Source: Petunia secreta (lineage: Eukaryota; Streptophyta; Magnoliopsida; Solanales; Solanaceae). From it: DNA of 64,000 nt. Positions 1 to 11,416 of this stretch are shown one piece after another. The notes below the pieces were generated by a model, which saw nothing but the letters and a program-made list of their open reading frames with translations, was not told the DNA's origin and ran no database searches. Position 1 is the first letter of the stretch. Every line of letters begins with the position of its first letter. A program made the translations under genes and the position numbers. The DNA lies in the NCBI GenBank assembly GCA_029990175.1, contig JARKIP010000053.1, forward strand, positions 10,310,001-10,374,000, read 5' to 3'.

Positions 1-671
1 CATGTTCGACGTCTAGAGCTTGGAATGCTTCAAAAGGGCTTGGGAGCCAAGAATCAAGCCAAAGAATTGGCCAAACAAGCAAATGGGAGCTTACTGGAAA
101 TTGGGTCCACGCGATCGCGAGGAAACAGGCGCGATAGCGGAGAAACAGTCAAATCCATTACGCGATCGCGAGACACTCCACGCGATCGCGGTGAAGCCTC
201 ATAAACATATGGTGCGATCGCAACATCCAAGATGCGGTCGCGATGAAGGATGGCCAGGCCAGATTTCCAGAATCAGCATTAGGGGCTTTTTAGTCCATTC
301 CTTCATTGTATTTAGTAATTACTATCAATAGTCTAATTGATGGGTTTAGTTGGAGTTAGAGATTTTGGATGATTGAGAATACTCTTGTGAGAGCGTGTAT
401 GGGTTCTAACCCTTTTTCTCTTCTTGGATCTCTCTTTGATTCTCTTGTGTGAGAGATCCATTGCTTGAGTTCAAGTCTCTTCCCCCTCGAATATTGGTCT
501 TTAATTGCATTCGTCTAAATTAGGGTATTACAATTTGTTGTATTGTTCCAATTTATTTGCAATTAAGGGATTTGATTCCTTTATTTCTTCTATCCATTTC
601 CTTATTTCTTTCTATCCTTTACTTTATGTTGTTGGTTTTATCATTTTGTTGATTGTTTCCTATTCTTAGCA
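1..671 (+). mobile_element. LTR (3' part; solo or 3' LTR) with GCGATCGC palindromes
   Basis: The sequence reads like the U3-R-U5 part of a plant LTR. A GC-rich stretch at 100-250 has four exact GCGATCGC sites plus near copies. AT/CT-rich transcribed-looking sequence follows, ending in ...TTCTTAGCA at 671. Immediately after 671, on the opposite strand, the reverse transcriptase of a different gypsy element begins, so 671 looks like an insertion boundary. The 5' end lies outside the window, so solo LTR and complete element cannot be separated, and the target duplication (TTTAG would follow 671) cannot be checked. Positions 20-95 have an open frame rich in AKxxAKELAKQ-like residues that may be the end of a pol gene. 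Confidence 0.6.
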
Positions 672-679
672 TTTAGGAT

Positions 680-2340
680 CATATCACGAATCTTCAAGCG
701 ATGATACCTATGTCTAAATCAATCTTAGAAAAGAACTTGGCTCCCTGCAACTGATCAAATAAATCATGTATGCGAGGAAAATGATACTTATTCTTGATGG
801 TGACTTTATTCAACTGCCTGTAGTCAATACACATCTGTATAAAACCATCATTTTTCTTTACAAACAACACTGGAGCTCCCCAAAGAGATACACCCGGCCT
901 GATAAATTCCCTTATGCAATAGAGCTTGCAACTGCTCCTTCAGCTCTTTCAAATATGATGAAGCCATGCGATAAGGAGGAGTAGATATCGGCTGAATTCC
1001 TGGCATAACATCAATTCCAAACTCAATCTCCCGATCTGGGGAAAGTCCCAGCATAGCTTCATAAATACGTCAAGAAATTTCCTCACAATCGAAAAAGAAT
1101 CAAGAGTAGGAATCTCCATATTAGTGTCCTAAATCAATGCAAGGTAAGACAAACACCCTTTCTTCATCATTCGTCTTGCCATCATGAAGGAAACAACACG
1201 CCTCGTGGGTGGCAAATGAGAACCCTACCACACCACTGGTACCGAGCTTGGAAAAGAAAGCTGGACTGACTTGGCATGACAATCAAGGCTACCATAGCAT
1301 GATGTCAACCAGTCCATACAAATAATGACACCGAAATCCATAATATCCAAGACTAAAAGATCAACTAGGGTCTCACGACTGCCAAAGGATACCACACATA
1401 ATAGATATACTCACTCTACCAAAATAGATTATCCTACATGAGTAGAAACATAGAATGGATCATTAAGATACATATAATCAACAGCAAAACTCGTGGTTAA
1501 ATGAGGAGACACATAGGAATACGTTGACCCTCGATCACCCAAAGAATAATTTCACGTCCACAAATAGAAAGAATACTTGTGATCGCTGTATTGGATACCT
1601 CAGCATCCTGCCTAGGTGCAAAGCATAGAACTACCTCTGAGGCTGAGCTGGCCTAATAGGTGGTCTCCCCTGAGAACCCTCGCTTCCAGATGAGGTGATA
1701 GGAAGTCTGTCATAGCCACAAAATCTCTTACGCTCAATCCCTAAGTCCTCATACTCCAGAATTTTATATGACTCATATTGGCGAGTAATATTAACCGCCA
1801 CATCAAATGATGCACCAGCCTCTATGTCATGAGCCATAATGGCCCTCAACGAAGGAGAAAAGCCATCAATAAACCTCTTGCCTCTCTCTGATGGCTCACT
1901 AACTAATTCCATAGCATAACGAGACATGTTTTAGAATTTAATGTCATACTCAAATACAGACATATACTCCTACATCAACCTCTCAAACTGTCAACGCTTC
2001 TCGTCCTACTCGCTATAAGGAAGAAGCTTATCCATGAATCATTGATAAAACTCTCCCCTAGTCAGCTTAGGCAAGCCTTGCCTAGCTGAAAGAAGCGTAG
2101 TCCACCATGGTAAAGCATGACCTGCAAACTGGAACAATGTATAATCAAGTTCCTCCGGATACCCCAAAGCCTCCAATATTTGCTGACAATGATAAAAAAA
2201 CTCTCAAGGACTCTGTGATTAAAGACATAAAAAGTCAGAGGTTGTAGTCTAGTGAAATGATATAGCCTCTCTCGATCTTGTCGGAACCATAATCTAGCAT
2301 GGCTAACCAGCCAAAACAACCAGGGGCATACCACCCGCTA
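680..2340 (-). pseudogene. Tekay/Del-type Ty3/gypsy gag-protease-RT remnant
   Basis: Read on the minus strand, the order is gag, protease, reverse transcriptase. Gag pieces lie at 2334-2062 (frame-broken, with a retroviral-gag-like EALGYPEEL type stretch visible across frames) and 1927-1631 (SERGKRFIDGFSPSLRA). At about 1535-1290 a retropepsin shows a DRGSTYSYVS motif (family DPGST) and a downstream GMDWL-like box read as CMDWL. At 1054-848 the pre-RT linker and RT start are clear (DVMPGIQPISTPPYRMA, then ELKEQLQALLHKG). At 838-690 the RT fingers follow (CIDYRQLNKVTIKNKYHFPR). Frameshifts and stops are frequent, so it is inactive. It is cut at about 680 by the LTR on the left and meets CACTA sequence at about 2345. 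The lineage assignment is family knowledge and was not computed. Confidence 0.8.
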
Positions 2341-2349
2341 CTTTTACCT

Positions 2350-4080
2350 GTGGATAATCGCAATAAGTCTGCATATCCATTCTAGTCTTTAAAATTGTCC
2401 TTTGTTTTACCCTTGACATCCATTACGATGTTGAAAATATTATCAAACACATTTTTCTTGATATGCATCACATCAATATTATGTCGAATAATATTCGTGT
2501 GCTAATAGGGAAATTCCCAAAAAATGCTTTGTTTTGTCCAGTTATGTTGTTTCCCAAATCTCAGAAACTTATCTGAAGCACGTTCATCAAGAATCTCTGG
2601 TTAAAGATGCACTCTTTCCCAATCTTCTTCACTTGACAGTCTAGGAGGAGGAGTCAAGTGCTCACTCATTCCTTTGAGAAGTGATATTTTATCCCTTCGA
2701 GAAGTATGGCCTTGGGGAAAAATTGACAATAACAATCAAAGAATGAAGTCTTTCTTCCATGCTTTAAGTAAAAGGTTTAGTTTTTTCATACAACAAGGGC
2801 ATGACAAAAGATTGTGTGTGCTCCATCCTGACAATATCCTGTAAGTTGGGAAGTCATTAATTGTCCACATAAGTGAAACTCACATTTGGAAATTCTATTT
2901 ACTATGAGAGTCATAAACATCAACCTCGTCAATTCATAAATGCTTTAGTTAATCAATAAGTGGTTGCAAGTATATGACGATATTCTTAGTGGGGCTTTTT
3001 CGACCAGGAATAAGAAGACTTAAGAACACATAAGGGCTGCTCATACACATTCTAGGGGGAAGATTGTACGGTGTTATAATTACTGGCCAATAAGAATAAG
3101 GATGCGCCATTTTCCCATAAGGACTAAATCCATCAGATGCAAGTCCAAGCCTAACATTTCGAGGCTCAAATGAAAAGCTAGGATGTAATTGAACATACTT
3201 CTTCCATGCTTCTCCATCACTTGGATGACTTATTACTCCAGGTTCTCGACGAGACTTCTAGTGCCATGTCATACGTTCAGCTGTCTTTGTTGACACATAT
3301 AACATCTATAGATTTGGAGTTAAAGCAAAGCAACGCAATAGTTTTTATGGAATGTCATTTTTCCCTTTTCACCTCCCTCCCTCCCCCCTCCCGCCCTTTC
3401 GAGGCTTATAACGTGGGTGCTCACACTTTGGACAATCTCTTCTGTCTTTATTACACACATTTATCTTTTTTATATCCTAACCCAAGCTTTGGAACCATTT
3501 TTTTGTCTGATAATAATCACTAGGTAAATTGGAATATTATGGTAAGAGCTCCTTCAAAAGTAGCAAAATCTGATTATATCAATTTTCATTCATGTTAAAC
3601 TAGAACTTAATGTTCAATAGCCGCACACTGCCGATAGTGTTGAATGATTTTCACACCCATCAAACAGTGCTCATCTGCAACTTTTAACCTATCATAAAAA
3701 TCTTGAGAATATCAATTTGGAGGTTGTTCTACTTCACCACCAAAATTAAATCCATCATTGTCTAATTGAAACTAAGACTAATTGCATCCAAGACCATGGT
3801 GTGGTATGGATTCACTAGTGCACTCGTTTCATTACTTACATGGAAATTAGATTGAGGCTTAGAAATTGATACAAAAGGTTCTCCATGTGATTTTCATTGA
3901 TAATAGTCAGGCATGAACCCATGTCGGGACAAATTCTCCCTAACATCATGACATAGATGAAAGCCACCATTTTTACATTCTAAACAAGGGTACCTGATGC
4001 CCCTATTACAAAACAAAGTTACATTGCTTTAATGCAAACTCTACAAATCCTCACACCTTCTACAAGTTCAGTAATGACTC
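2350..4080 (-). pseudogene. TNP2-like CACTA transposase remnant
   Basis: Minus-strand translation in pieces matches the plant TNP2 transposase. At about 4010-3880 is a transposase-associated zinc-binding stretch (YPCLECKNGGFHLC then HGFMPDYYQ). At about 3310-2930 is the core (KTAERMTWH, then HPSDGEAWK, FEPRNVRLGLASDGFSPY, and YNLPPRMCMSSPYVFLSLL). At about 2520-2390 is the conserved IDVMHIKKNVFDNIFNIVMD box. In-frame stops and frame changes occur between the blocks, so it does not encode a working transposase. A C/CCT-rich run at 3363-3402 interrupts the middle. E1 begins only 12 bases beyond the N-terminal block. Confidence 0.8.
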
Positions 4081-4086
4081 CTTTCC

Positions 4087-4091
4087 GACAT
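4087..4091. repeat. Target-site duplication of E1, left copy (GACAT)
   Basis: GACAT here is repeated exactly at 11412-11416, directly outside the TG...CA ends of element E1. A 5-bp duplication is usual for Ty3/gypsy integration. Confidence 0.9.
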
Positions 4092-4804
4092 TGATATGAA
4101 AATTAAAGACACAAAAATGATAGACAAGAAATAAAGCAAGACCCAATTGATTTAGAGAAGAATTAAGGAAATGGATTAGGGAAGATTATCCTAATCACCC
4201 TCTTAATCATCTAAACAAATGAACCACTACTATTTGATCCTAAATTAGTGTAAGCTAATTGCAAACAAGGAAATTAAAGTACTAAAGCAAACAAGCTTAA
4301 CCAAATCCTCACAATTATCAATATTCATCAAAACTAGGTTTGCTAATGACTTTAGAAGTATTTATACTATGGCACAAATGCCTTAATTAACCCTTAACAA
4401 TGGGCCTTCAAATCATTAGCTTCTGTTGGGCCTTCTGATCCTCGTCTCAGCCCGATCGCGCAGTGATGATCGCTATCGCGCTGAGCATTAATTCATAACC
4501 TCGCGATCGCGGCTATGGTCTCGCGGTCGCGCAGGCAAAGGCTTCAACCAGCCTCTTGCGCGATCGCGTCTGTGGACGCGCGATCGCGCTGCATCTGGCT
4601 TCCTGCGATCGTGTAGCTCTTCCTTTTGCCTCTTCGCGATCGCGTCTGTGCACTCGCGATCGCGATGAGTATTTTCAATTCCAGAGGCAGTAAGCATGCA
4701 ATACTTGCCCAATCAGCTCCAGTTGTGTGAACATTGCCTTTAGCTGTTGCAACTCCCTAGCTTGGCTCCTTGTGAAGGGCCTGGATGAGCGTCGAGTTGC
4801 ATCA
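4092..4804 (-). repeat. E1 3' LTR
   Basis: It matches 10671-11411 over its length apart from substitutions and two small indels; an 18-base segment present near 11290 is missing here at about 4698. It contains five exact GCGATCGC palindromes between 4500 and 4665 plus several one-base variants. It also carries the last 130 bases of the E1 pol frame (stop at 4675). Confidence 0.9.
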
Positions 4805-7800
4805 TTCTCCCCGTTTTGAGAAGAATCCATCCACGAATTCTCTTGATCTTTGACTTCGAAGGGAGACAAGTCAGACACATTGAACGTGTTGTGCACTTGG
4901 TAATCGCTTGGCAAGTCCACCTTGTACGCGTTGTCATTAAGGCGTTCAAGGACTTGGAAGGGGCCATCGCCTCTAGGCATCAATTTGCTCGTCCTCTTGT
5001 TTGGGAACCTATCCTTTCGGAAATGAATCCACACCCAATCACCGAGCTCAAAGATGATTTTCTTCCTTCCTTTGTTTGCCTTCTTGGCAACTTCTTGATT
5101 TTTCTTCTCAAGTTGTTTCCTTACTTGCTCATGAAGTTGCTTCATCTCTTGAGCTCTCACCTTGGCATCTAAGCCTATGACAACATCACTAGACAAAGAC
5201 GTATGATCCAAGGCGGCAAGGGGATTAAAGCCATACACAACTTCAAAAGGTGTCATGCAAGTAGATGTGTGCATGGTCCTATTATAAGCAAATTCAATCA
5301 AAGGTAGATGTTCTTCCCAAGAAGCAAGTTTCCCCTTGGCCATAGCTCTAAGCATGACACCCAAGGTTCTATTAACAACCTCGGTTTGGCCATCGGTTTG
5401 GGGGTGGCAAGAAGTGGAGAACAACAACTTAGTGCCAAGCCTTCCCCAAAGCTCTTTCCAAAAATGACTAAGGAACTTGGGATCCCTATCACTAACAATA
5501 GTTTTTGGGACCCCATGCAATTTAAGCACATTATCAACGAACAAGTTAGCTATGTGTGATGCATCATCAACCTTGTGGCATGGAATGAAATGAGCCATTT
5601 TAGAAAATCTATCAACAACCACAAAAATGCTATCCTTTCCCCTTTTGGTCCTAGGCAACCCAAGGACAAAATCCATAGAAATGTCAAGCCAAGGACCTAA
5701 GGGAATGGGAAGGGGTGAGTACAAACCATGTGGAAGTAGCTTTGACTTGGCTTGCCTACACTCCAAGCATTAGCCACACACCCTCACAACATCCACTCTC
5801 ATTTTGGGCCAATAGAATTGCTCCTTAAGAATTTCCATTGTCTTGCCCACACCAAAATGCCCCATTAGTCCCCCTACTATGGGCCTCTCTCACTAGCAAT
5901 TCCCTCCAAGATGAACTAGTCACACATAACTTCCCATTCCTAAACAAGAAGCCATCAAACTTGTGAAACCTCTTTTTCTCCACATCACCACTAAGTTCCT
6001 CCTCACCACACAATCGATTGACTCTTCTACCCCCTTTCCTCCACTTCACAATTAGCATAAATTTCTCCAAACTCCGGATCATTAACATACATCTCCTTCA
6101 TACTCTCAAAGCCCATGAGTTTGGACCCCAAAGTACTCAACAACAAGTACCTTCTTGATTTAAGCACAAACTTTCTTGACAAGGCATCCACCACCACATT
6201 CTCTTTTCCCTTTTTGTAATGGATGACATAGGGAAAGGTCTCAAGAAACTCCACCCATTTAGCATGTCTCACATTCAATTTCTCTTGGGATTTGAGGTGT
6301 TTTAAGGATAGGTGGTCAGTTCTAACGACAAATTCTTTGGACCAAAGGTAATGTTGCCAATGAGCCAATGCCCTCACCAAGGCATACAACTCTTTGTCAT
6401 AAGTGGAATATTTAGTAGTTACTCCCTTGAATTTCTCACAAAAATAGGCAATAGGTTTTTGTTCTTTCATCAACACGGCTCCAATGCCTACCCCACTAGC
6501 ATCACAATCAATCTCAAAGGTCTTATCAAAGTTTGGCAATTAGAGAAGAGGTGTGGAATTAAGGACTTCCTTCAATTTCACAAAAGCCTCTTCTTGCTCT
6601 TTCCCCTACAGAAACACCTTATCCTTCCTTATCACTTCGGTCAATGGTGCGGCTATAGTTCTAAATCTTCTCACAAACCTCCTATAAAAGCTAGCCAACC
6701 CATGAAAACTTCTCACATCACCAATGCTTTTAGGAGTGGGCCAATCTCTAATGGCCTCCACCTTAGCCTCATCTACTTCAACACCATTTGCACTCACCAC
6801 AAAACCAAGAAAAACAATTTTTTAACACAAAAAGAACACTTTTTCAAATTAGTAAATAGTTGTTCCTTTCTCAAGACATCAAACACTTGTTTCAAATTAT
6901 TAGCATGCCCATCAATGGATTTGCTATAGATAAGGATGTCATCAAAATAAACCACAACAAATTTTTCAATAAAGGATTTGAGCACATGATTCATCAACCT
7001 CGTGAAGGTTGAAGGAGCATTGGACAAGCCAAAAGGCATGACAAGCCACTCATAAAGACCAACGTTGGTCTTAAAGGCCGTCTTCCACTCATCACCCGGT
7101 TTCATCCGGATTTGGTGGTATGCACTCCTCAAATCAATTTTAGAAAACACACAAGATCCACATAACTCATCAAGCATATAATCTAACATAGGAATAGGAT
7201 GACGATACTTTACCGTGATCTTGTTGATGGCTCTACAATCCACACACATGCGCCAAGTCCCATCTTTCTTTGGCACTAGGATGACTGGGACCGCGCATGG
7301 GCTCAAGCTTTCTTGCACAAGTCTTATCCCAAGCAACTCCTCCACTTGCTTTTGGAGTTCTTTGGTAGCTTTCGGGTTGCTTCTATAAGCGGCCTTGTTG
7401 GGCAATTGGGAACTCGGAATAAGGTCAATTTGATGCTCAATGCCTCTTAGCGGTGGCAATCCACTAGGCAACTCCTCAGGGAAGATATCTTCATAACCTT
7501 GCAAAAGAGAAGAAATAGAACTAGGCAAAGAAGGGGTTAGTTCATTAGTAAGCAAAACATGTTCCTTGTGTAGGAGGAGAATCATGGGTGCTCCTTCCTC
7601 CATATCTTTCAAACATTCCTTCCTAGATAAGAACAAGTTCACTCCCTCTTTTGGCTCCTCACTCTTTTGAGTAACAATTCCCACTCTCCCTTCCTCCACA
7701 ATTCCCTCTTTCTTTTCTTTCTCTCTTTTCAACTTTAACTCCCTCATCTTCCTATATCCCTAACTCACTTGTGCCGGAGTCAATGGGTTTAGAAAAAACT

Positions 7801-9633
7801 TTCGACCTCCCACTTCCAAGGCAAACCTATTAGTCTTGCCATCATGTCTTGCCAAGCGGTCATATTTCCAAGGCCTACCAAGCAAGATATGACAAGCTTG
7901 CATAGGGACCACATCAAACAAAAGCTCATCATGGTAATACCCAATCTTGAATTTAATCAAGGCTTTCTTGGTCACCTTAAGTTCACCGCACTCATTCAAC
8001 CATTGGAGTTTGTAAGATTGTGGGCGCTTTCTAGTGGGTAGTTTGAGTTGCTCAATCAAGGTGGTGCTCACCACATTGATGCAACTACCACTATCAATAA
8101 TCAAAGAACAAGTAGCTCCTTGAACCTTACAATAGGCATGGAATAAATTATCCCTTTGATGTGCCCCAATTATTCTTCTTACCACAAGAGTAAGATAGTT
8201 TTCCTCTAGTTGCCCATCTCCCATCGGCTCCTCGTCAAAATCATCGTCACATGGCATACCCCTATCTATCTCATTATCATCACTACCAACCGTTTCATAG
8301 CCCCCATCACCCAAAGCAATAATAGTCCTCCTATTGGGACAATCTCTCATCATGTGGCCACGACTATTACACTTGTAACATTGAATGTTAGATAAGTTTT
8401 CAAGTTTAGCTTTATTACCTCCCACCTTGGGTTCCTCCTTGGGCTTGATTCTTTCAAAGTTGCCTTTGAAATCACGTTTGGGCTCCTTAGCTTTATCCCA
8501 TGGGGTATAAGCCTTTACATTATCCTTTCTTTTGTTCCAAGTGGATGGGATGTTTTTGGTTTTGTAAGACTTGTCTAGCTTGATCCCGTTCTCCACCTTT
8601 TGAGCCGCTTGGAATGCATCAATCAAGCTTTCAAACCGGTGAAATTCCATTGGGGAGGAGATCTCCCTATTCAAACCTCCAAGGAACTTTGGTATGAGAG
8701 ATCGGTCACCATCTAACACGTTAGCCCTTGTCCTAGTCCTCTCAAATTCATCAAAATACTCCACCACGCTCTTGGTTCCTTGCCTCAAATTGTAGAACCT
8801 TTTGAGCAATTCATCCTCATAGTTTGGAGGTAGAAACCGAGCCTCCATCATGGCTTTTAAAGCCGCCCAAACCCCATTGGCAATGAGCACTTGTGTTTCC
8901 CTTTGTCTTCTCTTGGATCCCACCAAGTAGAAGCATAGCTTTCAAATTGAGAGATACCATACTTCACCCTTGTAGCATCTTGGATGTTGTTGATTTGAAA
9001 AATTCTCTCCGTCATGACCACCCACTCCATATATTTATCCGGATCACTCTCACCTAGGAAGGTAGGTAGGTTGACCTTGATAGTGTTCAACCCTCTATCT
9101 TCATCATGATACCTCTGTTACCCACTATAACCCCCGTGGTCCTAGTAATCTCCATCACGATCCACTCTCCCTTAGTAACCTCCCCCAAATCGACCACCTC
9201 GAACCCTAGCTCCCCCTTGTTGGGTATCACCCGGATAAGAAAATGGTTCATTATCATAGTTCTCATCCTCATGAAGACCCTCAACATCAAGTGGCCTTGG
9301 AGTGTCATTCCTTGGTTGTTCATTTCTGGGGAGATCATGAGTGGGATCCCTTGCTTGTGGAGTGACATTCGGCGAATAGGTATCTTGGACCACCATTTGA
9401 GAGCAGCGGTCATTGGCCCGAGAGATTTGGCTTGATCCATCACCCCGCACCCCCATGGTTGGAGGTGTGCCAACCACTTGTTTACCCGTTTCTCGAAGCT
9501 TTTCCTTCGTTGTTAGCTCATTCACCGTCTCATTCAACCCATCAACCTTTTCTTCCATCAAGCTTATTTTAGTCATCATGGCTTGGATCATGGTCTTAAG
9601 TTCCATGTCCGCTTCGACCCCCTTTTGAGTCAT
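4675..9633 (-). pseudogene. E1 gag-pol polyprotein, interrupted
   Basis: The likely start is the ATG at 9633 (MTQKGVEADMELK). Gag follows: a coiled-coil N-terminus, a GR-rich segment near 9200, a capsid-like region (LPTFLGESDPDKYMEW at about 9070, then SVVEYFDEFERTR) and one zinc knuckle CYKCNSRGHMMRDC at about 8360. Protease has IIDSGSCINV at about 8090 and HILLGRPW. RT has YFDDILIYSKS at about 6940, so the catalytic FDD is intact. RNase H starts FEIDCDASGVGIGAVL at about 6510. The integrase core (5766-4860) retains SMDFV, VSDRD and GQTEVVNRTL, giving D, D and E. Frameshifts or stops lie near 9160-9120, 8930-8860, 7760, 6800, 6605, 6540, 6030 and 5775, so it is dead as it stands. The C-terminus (PFTRSQARELQ) is encoded inside the 3' LTR. 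Confidence 0.85.
4805..4818 (-). promoter_or_regulatory. E1 polypurine tract
   Basis: On the minus strand AAAACGGGGAGAA lies directly upstream of the 3' LTR start (TGATGC), the expected place for the plus-strand primer. Confidence 0.7.
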
Positions 9634-10109
9634 TGTACCTACAAACAAGTAAACAAACAATGTTAGTAGAAAGAGTCCTCACCGAGTCGCTCCGAAAGTG
9701 TTTATACTCAAATTAATGTCACTCAATTCACTCGTGTTTGCACTCAACTCTCGGCTTTTTACTCACTCTAATGCTCTCTCCTCACTTGCCTTTTTCCACT
9801 CTTTGGCTATTGCAAGTTTGTTCTTCGCACACTAAATCCAACTTGACAATCAAACTCAACTAATTCGGGATCGGAAGGAATTGTTGTGACAAGACACGGA
9901 CAATTGAACCTGACGAAGGCACTTTAGGAAAGTTTGAAGAAAGGGAAGAAAGAATGGAACGAATCGGATTCGGAATTGGATGAAATTTGGTTTGTGATCT
10001 AGAAGCTCACTGTTCTTGATGCTGAAATTGAGTTCCGGTTGAGTGGAAACTATTACGGGGCTGTTGCTAACAATCTGTCTAAGAATCTGTTTTCATGGAA
10101 AATTGTTGT

Positions 10110-10250
10110 TCAGCGCGATCGCGAGCTTGGGCCGCGTTCGCGAAGACTTTACTGGTGGTACTTTCGCGATCGCGTGTGACTGTCCCGATCGCGTAGGCCT
10201 TTTAATTAATGGCCTGCACGATAGCGCTGGAACTGGCGCGTTCGCGTAAG
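10110..10250. repeat. GC palindrome cluster in the E1 5' leader
   Basis: Two exact CGCGATCGCG-type sites (about 10113 and 10164) and at least four variants (CCCGATCGCG, GCGTTCGCG, CACGATAGCG) lie in an otherwise AT-rich leader between the PBS and gag. The same motif fills the LTRs, so it occurs at two places per element. Confidence 0.8.
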
Positions 10251-10656
10251 CTTCTGGGTTTGAAGCAGAACCCAATTTTGAATCTCGCTTTTCAACTTGA
10301 ATCTTCACAAACAACCGTATTTTTGCTCCAAATTTGAGATGTATACTCTTTGTTGGTCCGTGAACAAACCCTAGTAATTGATTCTTTGATTTCAAAAACC
10401 AAATTCAAAAACCCCAATTTCTTGATAAAGAACCCTAACTTTTTAGTCCTTCAATTCAACACCAATTTGTTGTTCTTTGTTCAATTCCTTTTGGGAATAG
10501 TTTCTAGGCAGCACAATCTTCAAATGGTACAAAATTTCACTCAATATAAACCTAATCCAAAGACTCATATTTTTGGATTTTTGACTCTTTTTTTTTTTTT
10601 TTTTGATTTGATGAACAAGAATTGGCTTAGTGATTGTTAAAACAAACACTAATCCA

Positions 10657-10668
10657 GCTCAGATACCA
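10657..10668 (-). promoter_or_regulatory. E1 primer-binding site (initiator-Met tRNA type, one mismatch)
   Basis: The minus strand reads TGGTATCTGAGC two bases inside the 5' LTR end. The usual plant iMet site is TGGTATCAGAGC, so one base differs. Confidence 0.85.
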
Positions 10669-10670
10669 AA

Positions 10671-11411
10671 TGATATGATTATTAAAGACACAAAAATGAT
10701 TGACAAGAAATAAAGCAAGACCCAATTGATTTAGAAAAAAATTAAGGAAATGGATTAGGGAAGATTATCCTAATCACCCCTCTAAATCAACTAAACAAAT
10801 GAACCACTACTATTTGATCCTCAATTAGTGTAAGCTAATTCCAAATCAAGTAAATTAAAGTGATAAAACAAACAAGCTTAGCCAAATCCTCACAATTATC
10901 AATATTCATCAAAACTATGTTTGCTAATGACTTTAGGAGTATTTATATTATGGCACAAATGCCTTAATTAACCCTTAACAATGGGCCTTCAAATCATTAG
11001 CTTCTGCTGGGCCTTCTGATCCTCGTCTCAGTACGATTGCGCAGTGATGGTCGCTATCGCGCGGAGCATTAATTCATAACCTCACAATCGCGGCTATGAT
11101 CTCGCGATCGCGCAGGCAAAGGCTTCAACCAGCATCTTGTGCGATCGTGTCTGTGGACGCACGATCGCGCTGCACTGCCATCTGCTCTTCCGCGATCACG
11201 TAGCTCTTCCTTTTGCCTCTTCGCGATCGCGTCTGTGCACTCGCGATAATGATGAGTATTTTCAATTCCAGAGGCAGTAAGCATGCAAAACTGCCCTGGA
11301 ACCTCCAATACTTGCCCAATCAGCTCCAGTTTTGTGAATATTGCCTGTAAGTATTGCGACTCCCTAGCTTGGCTCCTTGTGAAGGGCTTGGATGAGCGTC
11401 GGGTTGCATCA
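10671..11411 (-). repeat. E1 5' LTR
   Basis: This is the partner of 4092-4804. Only two exact GCGATCGC sites remain (about 11104 and 11223). Others show single C-to-T or G-to-A changes (GCGATCGTG, GCGATCACG, ACGATCGCG) as expected after CpG deamination. Confidence 0.9.
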
Positions 11412-11416
11412 GACAT
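11412..11416. repeat. Target-site duplication of E1, right copy (GACAT)
   Basis: An exact copy of 4087-4091, immediately outside the 5' LTR. Confidence 0.9.

Larger units (their letters stand above)
4092..11411 (-). mobile_element. E1: complete CRM-like Ty3/gypsy (chromovirus-type) retrotransposon
   Basis: The element is 7.3 kb with LTRs of about 713 bp (4092-4804) and 741 bp (10671-11411). Both begin TGATATGA and end GCATCA on the plus strand. The 5-bp TSD GACAT is perfect. In minus orientation the 5' LTR is the right-hand one. The primer-binding site, leader, gag, protease, RT, RNase H and integrase follow towards lower coordinates, and pol runs into the 3' LTR. The gag/protease wording, the lack of a recognisable chromodomain and the pol extension into the LTR fit the CRM clade of plant chromoviruses. 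The lineage needs a phylogeny to confirm. Confidence 0.9.

Noticed and set aside
100..250. GCGATCGC is the HIP1 octamer over-represented in cyanobacteria; bacterial contamination or plastid-derived transfer was considered.
   Set aside because: The motif lies inside LTRs and leaders of clearly plant-type Ty3/gypsy elements with matching target duplications, and the surrounding DNA is AT-rich plant sequence.
3206..3523. A 105-residue plus-strand frame.
   Set aside because: It is the antisense of the TNP2 transposase remnant plus a C-rich run.
6312..6929. A 205-residue plus-strand frame within E1.
   Set aside because: It is antisense to the E1 RT/RNase H region and has no similarity of its own.
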